A DNA stretch of 64,000 nucleotides from contig NC_087383.1 of the NCBI RefSeq assembly GCF_963675165.1, positions 2,014,979 to 2,078,978 of the forward strand. Direction: 5' to 3'. Shown in pieces: positions 54,972 to 64,000 of this stretch. Position numbers and translations under genes: made by a program. The stretch comes from Halichondria panicea (taxonomy: Eukaryota; Porifera; Demospongiae; Suberitida; Halichondriidae). The notes under the pieces were generated by a model. That model was not told the origin of the DNA and did no database searches. It saw only the letters and a list, made by a program, of their open reading frames with translations. Positions within the stretch are counted from its first letter, which is position 1; every line of letters starts with the position of its first letter.

Positions 54972-56290
54972 GAATGCTCACATGCAATTGTCAATGAATA
55001 CATGCAATTTGCTAATGAAATCCAATTTAACACTCTGAGGATTTTAAAAGTTCATGAGGAAGATGAGCAGATTAACATTCACTTTGGCCCTCCCAAACAT
55101 CTTCATGATTGCCAGGCCCTCGTATTGCAGCTGAAGGAGGTCCTGTGTGGGGAGAAGAGAGGGAAGTGAAACACTTCAACTGGTGTATAAGACAAAGAAT
55201 GCATGTATTTGTAAGACAAATGAATACATGTACTTACATACACCGTACAAGCATACCAACACTATACCTGACACAAGGCAGTAAACTTCTTGAACACTTT
55301 ACGTACCTACCATCTACCTGTACACACACCCTCACCTGGAGGACCAGCTCCACCTTCTCTATCTGCCTGATGTGATCTCAAACACAACATTTCCGAATCT
55401 GAACCTGGGCGAGAAGAAATAATGTTCACATAATTATAGCATAACTTTGCATAAGATCAAGGTCGTAAGAAGAGGTCAGGCTGGTCAGATTTTGGCCTAA
55501 CCACTTTTTGCAGCTGGGTATAGTAATGGTCGTAAATATTGTAAGTGATAATGCGCATGCTGTTTTTGGTGAGGAAAAGTGATGGCCTTTTTCTTAGGTA
55601 AAAAATTCACCACTGTATGCAAAAGTTCCAATAGTACAAAAACAGTTGACCTTTAATTGTAAGTTGGCCTGACCACTTTAAAGTTGCTTGCTATGCCCCT
55701 CCATGAAGATTGGGGCATAAAAATAAGTTAATATAGCCTCACACTGGAGGAATTGTTAAAGTCTAGATTAGTAGTAGAGTCTGAGCTTCAGTCAAACAGT
55801 GGACAAAGTACGTACCAGAGCAATTAATGGCACATGTGATGATTATCATGTTGTTTAATAGAAGTATGCTAGTATAACGGCTACTCAAGTATACGGAGAC
55901 TCACAGAGTGGGTGGAGCATATCTCCATGAACGCTGATGTATGGATGATTGGCTTGGTCACGTCAGAGTACTTGTTGATACCCAGCCTTCTGTCCAGGGG
56001 GTCCACTGTCGATGCTCGCAAGAACTCTCTGTGGGGGGTACAATGAGTGTATGTATATTCATACCCTCTGCATGGCAACGAAAATAGCTAATTTGCAATT
56101 TAGATCATACGATACTTTAGTAGAAGGTAGAAACACACATGACCATCATCACATGACCATCATTCGTACATACACACTTTCAACTATTTGACCACAAATT
56201 CAGTTCTGGTAATCACATTTCTTACTTGATTTCTTGAAGGCTTCCTGAATGCACGGGTTCATTACTGACAGGGCAGCATTCTCAGCCTCA
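54972..56290 (-). pseudogene. IQGAP: IQGAP-like C-terminal exons, fragment in the 55-kb duplicate
   Basis: - strand: FEAEN-type exon (about 56232-56290), FLRASTVDPLDRRLGINKYSD exon (about 55903-56034), exon ending RQIEKVELVLQ (55336-55399) and last exon from 55142 (DLLQLQYEGLAIMKMFGRAK, VNVNLLIFLMN). It has the 43-nt frameshifting deletion shared with the 13- and 27-kb copies, and its C-terminal tail ends early (NF then stop). Confidence 0.8.
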
Positions 56291-56529
56291 AACAGCGCGA
56301 AGATATACAGAAAAACATGATCAACTCTAAACCTACAGATAACCGGACAATTCATGGAAAGTTACGAAAGGGTCAAATTTTCTGCTGATTTGGCATTTTT
56401 TTACCAAAAATTAATGATTATGGTTAAATTGAAAAACAGTCTAGTCCAGTAATGTACATAGATGCAGTGCATATTGTATGCCATAATCTGTACAGGTATA
56501 CTGTACCACTTTTATCACCTGTTGTTTGT

Positions 56530-58290
56530 AGCACTCGAGTATACCCCATCGGCACACTGCTCTGCTCCAACTCCTCACAGCGATCCAGTGCCTTCTTGAG
56601 CTCTTCCTCCATCACAAGTCTCTCTTGAACAGCAGACTGGGTAATAGATTGCATGGTGGTCATGTACACACACAGGTATACAGATACAACCATCACAACA
56701 TCGTAGTGGTTAGCCTCAATTCCAGGCCGCGAAGAGAAAAGCGGCCTGGAATACCTTGTATGCACATGCGCGTACATTACCCCAAAAAGGGGGTAATCCG
56801 TGCATTTGTGGATACTGTCAGTAAAATAAACCGTATACTATTTGTATTTTGAAGTTACGGTCCGTTACATAAAAGTATTGTGCAAATAAAAAATTATGAC
56901 TGAGTTCTTACGCCTTTTATTGTATCAAGCCAAGTCTCTACTTAACGACACTGTAAGGGCATATCTCATGGACACTGATGCAGATGATTGGTTTGATCAC
57001 GTCAGAGTACGCATCGATACCCAGCTATCTGTCCGGGGGGTCCACAGTCGATGCTTGCAGGAAGAACCCTCTGTGGGGGGTACAATGAGAGTCATAATTA
57101 TTATTATGATTCAGTTCCGGGAATAAATGTCATAGAAAGTCACTAATTGACTCACATTTTTTCCAGCCGAGGTAAATGGAGCACAGCTATAGGTTACGTC
57201 TCTGTGGGGCATGGAAAAATTGATTTACTGAAATTATGTATCAGGTTTTAAGCAACTAATAAGGATTATCACTTATTGAGCGCACAATCCATTCTACCCC
57301 CCGCCCACACACACCTGGTCAGTAGACAGCTGATTGCCCATCCACAACATCGAAGGATTTTATCGCAGCCATGTACTTCATTGTATAGCTGCAAGGGGAG
57401 TGACGTGTGATACAGTGTGATTCAATGAAAGTCAGTACAACACAGTTAGTGTATGTTTACCAAAGAGGTACATGAAATTGTTCTGACAAATCATTCTTGT
57501 ACTCTCTAATACACTAACAGGGTTTCATCTAGGATAACAAGTTGGGGGGGGGGGGAGATTTGGGAGTGCGTAAGCACGTCGCAACATGTTTGGCTACGCC
57601 CACTTTTGTTTTAAAAAAAGTTGATTACAACATGCTTAACCTAACGCATCACAGTAGAGATATCTACCTTTAGTTAACTAATGTGGTGACATGTAGTACT
57701 AATGTGATGATGTCATTATTCTACAACATGGGGTGGGGAAGAACCACCCCCCCCCCCAATAGATGAAACCCTGACTAACTGATACAGTACCAGAAATGCA
57801 ACTTTTATATGGGGAAAAAAAACGGGCAATAGTCTCTAGACATAATCGGCATCATGTATTGTGTATTTTGCCTAAGCCATAATCAGTACATACTGTATAG
57901 CAGGTCATTTTCGTGGGATAAAAAATCCGAGACAAAAACGTAGGCGTGGTGCAGCAGTGATTTCGTGTGTAAAAATTCCCTTTGCTTCACTGCATTGCAC
58001 GCGTTCCGGTCAACCATGCCTACGTTTTCGTGAGTGATAAATATTCGTCAAGGTTTAGCTTGCCCACGGAAACTATACCCAGGACGCTATATGTACGGTA
58101 CGGTATACTGTACCACTTTATCACCTGTTTCAAGTACTCTTCCTTCTCCCGTTACTTTGTAGCACTCGAATATGTCCACCCCGTCCACTGCAGGCACACT
58201 GCTCTGCTCCAACTCCTTACAGTGATCCAGTGCCTTCTTGAGCTCTTCCTTCATCACAAGTCTCTCTTGAACAGCAGACTGGGTAATAGA
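56530..58290 (-). pseudogene. Coiled-coil gene SAVQERL exon, two copies
   Basis: Copies at about 56536-56640 (ending SSVPMGYTRV, deleted form) and 58132-58284 (ending VDGVDIFECYKVTGEG). Between them are a FLRAST-type exon with a stop (56975-57070), a TMKYMAAIKSFDVVDGQ-like frame (57335-57390) and the MITE at 57518. It mirrors 28600-30330. Confidence 0.6.
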
Positions 58291-58376
58291 TTGCATGGTG
58301 GTCATGTACACACACAGGTATACAGATACAACCATCACAACATCGTGGTAGTGGTACAGTAGTTATAATAAAGGTA

Positions 58377-58640
58377 CAGTAGACTCTCGCTATTCCGACT
58401 CTCTGAAGTACGGCCTGAAATGTGGCCAACTCGCTATTCTGTATACTTGCTGCCCCAAACTAGTAATTTTATACGTATACATTTTGGGTGTGGTTTAGCA
58501 GAAAAACTGTGTGTGGAGGGAGTGGTTGGGGTGTACAATGAGAGGTAGGAAGCGGGATGCTCATGAACACTACAATGAAAGTTATAAAAAAGGTAAACCG
58601 TTTTGTGAGCAAACACAGCTGTGGGATTACATTGTAATAG
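58377..58640. mobile_element. Truncated pogo-like element at a duplication breakpoint
   Basis: The left end CAGTAGACTCTCGCTATTCC and about 264 bp match 30431-30690. The right half and TIR are missing, and EFR3 intron sequence follows directly. The breakpoint therefore falls inside a transposon. Confidence 0.8.
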
Positions 58641-58910
58641 ATAATAAAGGGGAAGTATGTGGAAGCATAAACACTAGTAATGCAGTGAAACCGTGCAGTC
58701 TATTGTGGTCACGCAGGTCATCCTCTATAATACAGCCACTATTAGTCTACTCACAGACTACAATAATTAAGTTTTACAAAGGCGACAGAATCACTAAGCA
58801 CTTTTGCATAGAACACGTACATGTACAAACAGTGTTTATGACAGGAAACTAAACACATACATGTACACAAATAGCTAAATGAAGCAACAGCTGTATAATA
58901 TCATTCTCAC

Positions 58911-61900
58911 CTGTTTTGAGTGTCCTGAGATGCCAGAGGATGTACAGACAGTCCAGTGGTGGCTCCGCTATCAAGACCCCCTGAGGCCACGGGTACATAA
59001 GAGTTGATGAGCCCCAGTATATCTGGCTTGTGATAGTCGGGAAGGACTCGTGCAAACTCCCCCACAGTGATAGTGATGGATTGCTGAAAGGTCAGAGAGG
59101 ACATGAGATCGGAGGGGCTTTCTGAAACGGTTTCTATGGAGATACGGAGGTGGCGAACCAGTGTACGGAATATATCCAGTACAGACGGACCTGCATGAGT
59201 GGACACAAGCTAAGTAATGTAAATACATGTATGCAGATTAAAGCGTGGAATTAAACCGTGTCAAAACATACATGTACAGTCATGCAGAAACTTTAATAAC
59301 AGCTATGAAAGCATCTGCATATGAAGAATATATGCGTATAGCCTTCTTTAGAAAATGGCCTAAAAATAGTGTTGAAACCATACAAGTACTCTACCATGGA
59401 GACTCACCTAGAGAGCTGTCTGCTGCCACGGAAACACACTTAGAGAGTGTGCCGAGGATCCCTTGTTTGGTCTCCCAGGACTCCTTCACCTTGGCATCCA
59501 GGTGGTCCACCAGCGACTGGACGGCCTTGTACCGATCCTGTCTCTGTGGGGGTACGTGTACAGTGGATAATGTACCCTGGGGGCTATGGGGTGATAAGAT
59601 ACTGTACACTCGGGGCTGTGGGGGATAAGATAATGTACACTGGGGGGCTGGGGGGCTGTGGGGGGATAATATAATGTACACTGGGGGGCTGTGGGGGTAC
59701 GTGTTAGATACTGTACATTGGGGGCTGTGGGGATAAGATAATGTACACTGGGGGGATGTGGGGGGATAAGATAATGTACACTGGGGGCTGTGGGGGGATA
59801 AGATAATGTACACTGGGGGCTGTGGGGGGATAAGATAATGTACACTGGCATGGGGCTGTGGGGGGATAAGATAATGTACACTGGGGGGCTGTGGGGGGAT
59901 AAGATAATGTACACTGGGGGGTACATGTCTACACTGTAAGTGGATACTGGAGGGAACAATTGAAATACTTGAATAAACAATCCTCTTCAGAAAGTGACGG
60001 AGTATGTTGGACCTGAAAGCTATCAATGTTACACAACAGAATAAAGCAGAGAGCAACGAAATACTGTTGATCACAGTCCGTTATATGGACAGTCAAGTCA
60101 GAATTTACAGTCGATCGTATGACCACAAGTATTTTTATCAAGCTATGATGCACTATACACTATGGTGAGAACACTTGGCCACAAGTGCATGTATATACGT
60201 GTACCTGCATGGCTTCCACAACGATGACGTACACACCAGCTGTGAATTCCTTGTCTGATATCCATAGTTTGTTTAGGTCAAAGTGTCTACAAGGGGAGCA
60301 ATGGAGTGTTACTATATACACAGGAAATGAGACAATGGTTGTCATGGTACTAGACCTGCTGAGACAACATTGCACAATAGGTCATAGCACTTTACTAACA
60401 TCAGGAGTTCAATAAGAATCCTAATGAACTCCTGCTGAACATGCAGTTACACCTATTAGGGAAACCACCTTGCCTACAAGCACAGTGTTGTAACACCTAC
60501 GTACGCACAATGTATACATATACATTAGGGAAACCACCTTGCCTACAAGTAGCACCTACGCACACGAGGCATTGACTGACTTACTGCAGTATTGGCTTGA
60601 GGACACTGTCGATGTGAGAGAGTCTGGCAAAAGTGATGAGCTCAGTGAGACTATCCTGAGAGTACCCTCCCAGACTGTCTCCCTCCTCCACAACAGGCTG
60701 GATCTCACCAGACTCTCTGTCAGAGTGGGAGGGGGGTTACTATGGGCACACACGGCATACTCATACACATTGCCTAAGGCCACCAATGGGTAATGGTGCG
60801 TGTACGTCGCTCATTGAAGCTACAGTATGTATGATTGTGTATTAGCCAGTGCTCCAGGAGCAGCAACTTGTAGATACTATTAATGTTAGTACATAATTAT
60901 AGTATACCTTGACTGGGCGACACTGTGACTGTGCATATTGAAGAGGAAGGGCGGCACTATCTTGTTCATGTGATCAAGGTCCCAAATGTTCATCTGGAGG
61001 TTGTCTTGCCTACCAATCTTCTTTATCACTCCCCTCTGCCGTTGCAACCCAGCCATCTGCGTCCTGTGTGAGGTGTAGTGGGGAGGGGTGGAGTTGGTGA
61101 TATAAGCAATGTGATCACAAGTAATGCATGTGGCAGAGGACCCTAAGCGCGGTACAGTTAAAATATGACACCTAACACTTCGAACTGTGGCCACTCAAAC
61201 TCATTTCATTTCAAAACAGTGAATGTGCTCATACTCGTGATATTTGTCGGCGTCGTCGACATTCTTGGTGAGGCTAAGAGAGGCAAAGCGGTGGATGAGG
61301 AAGTCGTACTGTCTGTGGTAGGGGGTGTTCCCTTCCTCTCGCTCGGCAAACTTCACAAACTGTGTGTGTGGAGGAAGGGTCGTCAATGTGTTGTATACAC
61401 AATACACTACAGTTGAGCCTCGGTTATCCGAACACCTTTGTCCCCGGGCCCATTCGGGTAAGTGAAATATTCGGATAATCAAAAGCTGGCTTTTGCCAGC
61501 CACGTGGGCAATTTCCTACTGCGCATGCTCAGATTGCACTATGCTCTAGCATTCGGATAATCGAGGATTCGGATAACCGGGATTCGGATAACCGAGGCTC
61601 AACTGTATTAACAAAATGAAAAGTATATGTACATGCAATCTAATCATGAAGATACACGTTCACTCTCTGCACTCACCCACCCACCCACCCACACACTCTA
61701 CTCACACACCCACTCCCACACCCACACACATCACACTCCCCCCTACTCACCGAATTGGTGGCCAGTTCTGTGTTGCTAGTTTCCAGCATATTATGCAGTA
61801 TATCCAGGTAGCTATCCACAATCAACTGGAGCTTTCGTGAGTCACAGGCTGACAGCAGCTTCTCCGTCACTTGCAGAGCCACACTCACATGCCTGAGGGG

Positions 61901-62315
61901 AGGGAGAGGCATGAAAATGGTATTTTGTACCAAGTTTGGGAGAAAGCCATTGGTTGTATCATAGATATAACATTTAAAGTTCCCAGCCACATAAGATACA
62001 TCATTTTCTGTTCCGGAGGTACGGGGATGGTCGATAAATTTCCCTAGCTATACATGACATGTCGACATTGTATACTGTACAGGTATGTCTCTGAAATAGT
62101 CGTCTAACCCGTTTCTCTCTCTTTTGCAGGCTCTGACGCAGTCTCAGAGCGAGGTACTCTCCAATATTGTCCAGATGGTCAGGGGAGGTTTGAACAAAGA
62201 AGAGCAGCTTGTCTATATTAGCAGACACAGGTGTGGGTGTTTGAGGGTCCTCTGGGAAGAGCCCATCAACCAGCCGTTTGTAGCGAGGTTTGGGGCAGCA
62301 GAAGCACGTCGCCAT
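58911..62315 (-). CDS. EFR3: EFR3-like protein, exons 1-8 (3' part missing)
   Basis: - strand exons: 1 from ATG 62315 ([21 protein letters not shown]-terminal cysteines of the family's membrane anchor); 2 61751-61892 ([17 protein letters not shown]); 3 61235-61359; 4 60908-61063; 5 60585-60716; 6 60205-60286; 7 59408-59543; 8 58911-59190 ([20 protein letters not shown] to SVHPLASQDTQNR). Exons 2-8 join in phase with GT-AG. Exon 1 aligns well through EYLALRLRQSLQKREKR, but its donor does not give the phase exon 2 needs, so that join is unresolved. Exons 9 and 10 are absent: about 270 bp past exon 8 the sequence switches to the IQGAP/coiled-coil duplicate. It would encode at most a truncated protein. 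It is head-to-head with NLR5. Confidence 0.85.
59550..59925. repeat. Short minisatellite in EFR3 intron 6 (62-kb copy)
   Basis: About nine units of roughly 38-42 bp built on ggataagataatgtacactg with a G-rich part. It is the same family as 4203-5180, but unit type (gataagataatg) and number differ, showing independent expansion at paralogous sites. Confidence 0.88.
61410..61605. mobile_element. 196-bp pogo-like MITE in EFR3 intron 2
   Basis: CAGTTGAGCCTCGGTTATCC at the left and the matching CCGAGGCTCAACTG at the right, TA on both flanks. The paralogous intron at 7490-7503 reads acactattaac with a single TA, a clean empty site. This TIR type is characteristic of Tigger/pogo-derived MITEs. Confidence 0.92.
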
Positions 62316-62396
62316 AGTTAGATCTAGTTCTGAGTCTTGATTGATTGTAGACCTAGCATTTATTTGTAAAACGTAGAGCAGAGGTTTTTATGTAAT

Positions 62397-62992
62397 ATGT
62401 TGGCAACCCTGCGCTTTCTTCTGGGTTTCTCACCCGTATCGTTTGAGGTACCCCCGAACGAGTCGGGTAAGAACTCAGCTAGTTCGATAAATTCCCCTTT
62501 TTCCGATTTTTTAGATAGTTTGTCGGGAATGGGGATGGCATTCTGGCCTACATTGACCGTATATGGAATAATGCTTGGTATCGTCGGTAATGTGGGGAGG
62601 CTCATGCGGGTTTGAGTACGGGGGGCACTAGTGGATACGAGGGGAACACGTGCTAGTGAGGTACTTGACATACCTGCCGTTCCGGTGCTGACAACAGGGC
62701 CTGAGGTGGGACTCCGTGGGGTACCCGAGCCGGAAGCAGAGATGGTTGGGATCGAGGGTGGGACTGATGGTGAGACTGATGAGGGGACGGCTGTGGGGTG
62801 GTGTTGTTGGACTGCTGCCTGAATCCGCTGGTCCATTGCGGTGATGATCGTTGGTAACACCGCGCCGGCGCCGAGGGCTGCCTGGACAGAATTGGCAATC
62901 ATGGTGTTGAAAGTTGTCGGAGTTGTCGTCGGGTTGGTGGAACTGATCGGCGGTGTTCCAGTTGAGGATGTGCTCGAGGAGGTAGTGGTCAT
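62397..62992 (-). pseudogene. Retroelement gag-like ORF fragment between EFR3 and NLR5
   Basis: An open - strand frame from ATG at 62992: MTTTSSSTSSTGTPPISST, a long Ser/Thr/Pro-rich stretch, TVNVGQNAIPIPDKLSKKSE, GEFIELAEFLPDSFG and GEKPRRKRRVANIL. It then runs into unrelated sequence where the 22-kb copy continues to the WVECFNAYV domain and zinc knuckle. It is the only copy with an unbroken frame, though C-terminally truncated, and lies in the same place as in the NLR1 unit. Confidence 0.65.
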
Positions 62993-63187
62993 CTTCATAT
63001 AGAGAATTACAGGATAGATCAGCAAGAGAAATCTTGAGAATTATGGGATAGACCCAGAAGAGAAGTTTTCTATTCTTTCACTGACTGCCTGACCACGTGT
63101 TTCTTGCGCATGCCCGTGTTGGTTGCAATTGGTACTCCATTATATTTCTGAGAGAGCTAGCTGCAAGGCACAGATTTATTTGCTGGA

Positions 63188-64000
63188 ATGGCCACTAAAG
63201 AGCAGAACCAAGGTATAAAGACTGTCATGTTTCCTATAAAGGATAAACCCAATGATTGCTAAAGCATAAAACTCTCATTGGTGATTGCTAACCTTGTGTG
63301 CTTGCTTATCTATTCTCAGAGCTCACAATTGACGATCTGAAGACAGAAATGAAACTGACTGATGAGCAGCTCAATACAGCAATAAAGGAACCAGATCTAC
63401 CCGAGTTAGCAGCATGTTTCGATAACACTGATGATTATCTTGAAAAGCTGGAGCTGTCGCCTGGACAGAAAACTGACGTCAGCGAAGTGAAGGCTAAAAC
63501 ACGTCTAAACCGCACTCAAGCCGGAATAAAACTTGCCCTAGAATACTGGCAGAACAAGAACCAACTACAAGCCACCTTCCAAGCTCTGCTACTCATCATA
63601 CTCTCCCTGCTCAAAGGAGACGTTGCTGTTCAAGTGTGCAAGTACTTGTCTGACAAATGTGAGTCTGTTATGTAAGAGTGTGGTCATTGTGGTACCATAC
63701 GTTGTGGGAGTGATTGCAACCAAATAAGGGACTTTCAACTTAATTGCTATTGTTACACATACAATTCTCTATTAACTATCACCAGGAATGGTACTCACCT
63801 ATTGTTTTGTTTCTCCAGACTCCACCACCTCGTGTCCCCACTCTCAAGAGAGGGTCCTGCTGAACCACAAGCTGTCCTCGTACAGGGACTACCTACAAAG
63901 TCGCTACAGAGAACCAGACTCCACATCAGCCACACAATGGCCTCCCGTCTCAACAAACAAAGTCTTTAAACTGGCCATGATTCAGAAAGAGAAAATACAG
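63188..64000 (+). CDS. NLR5: Death-fold / NACHT receptor, 5' part (cut by window end)
   Basis: Exons 63188-63212, 63320-63658 and 63819 onward, open to the window end at MIQKEKIQ, just before NACHT. Splice signals and phases are as in NLR1. The Death-fold exon is 6 nt longer than in the other copies, and its middle (about 63418-63575) is strongly diverged (FDNTDDYLEKLELSPGQKTD, SEVKAKTRLNRTQAGIKLAL), while both flanks are nearly identical to NLR1. NACHT and LRRs lie outside the window. Confidence 0.88.

Larger units (their letters stand above)
54870..58640. repeat. Segmental duplicate of 26700-30690
   Basis: Over about 3.8 kb the order and sequence of IQGAP exons, SAVQERL exons, the MULE-like end, the MITE (57518-57773) and the pogo-like element match 26700-30690 with scattered differences. 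One clear difference is the 185-bp transposon present only at 27908. The duplicate ends at about 58640 inside the pogo-like element, where EFR3 intron 8 sequence (similar to 2571-2640) begins abruptly. Confidence 0.85.

Overview
The window is eukaryotic and most likely from a demosponge; Amphimedon queenslandica is my best guess. The reasons are short AT-rich GT-AG introns, a dense load of small non-autonomous DNA transposons, and a tandem cluster of Death-fold/NACHT/LRR receptor genes of the type known to be expanded in that sponge. The species call is inference from gene content.

Layout. Five NLR copies lie on the + strand: NLR1 9093-12043, NLR2 23522-26652, NLR3 36184-39114, NLR4 49843-50793 (a pseudogene with two deletions) and NLR5 63188 to the window end (cut off). 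Each intact copy has a 25-nt first exon, a Death-fold exon and one long exon carrying NACHT plus LRRs. Between them, on the - strand, lie copies and fragments of three unrelated genes. EFR3-like (PI4-kinase plasma-membrane anchor) has exons 1-10 at 1639-8195, only exons 3-6 at 20014-22070, and exons 1-8 at 58911-62315. The last exons of an IQGAP-like gene occur in eight fragments. A coiled-coil gene I could not identify is present in several fragments. The repeating unit is roughly [NLR ->][<- IQGAP tail <- coiled coil][<- EFR3][NLR ->], and much of the window consists of segmental duplicates of one another, for example 26.7-30.7 kb and 54.9-58.6 kb.

The duplicates act as natural empty-site controls. 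They let transposon insertions be delimited exactly: two piggyBac-like elements at TTAA, a 3.2-kb Academ-like element inside an IQGAP exon with one of the piggyBac-like elements nested in it, a 1.37-kb element, pogo-like elements at TA, and small elements with 5-bp target duplications. There are also two large minisatellites, with 39-42 bp and 28 bp units.

How the genes relate. The NLRs are probably intracellular immune sensors. EFR3 sits head-to-head with NLR1 and NLR5, about 0.9 kb apart, and this intergenic space holds a decayed retroelement gag-like ORF that has been copied with the pair. The most striking signal is in the LRRs. NLR1, NLR2 and NLR3 are nearly identical over most of their length, but differ at clusters of codons for the exposed x positions of the LxLxx strands. 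Those changes fall almost entirely on codon positions 1 and 2, while the third base stays fixed.
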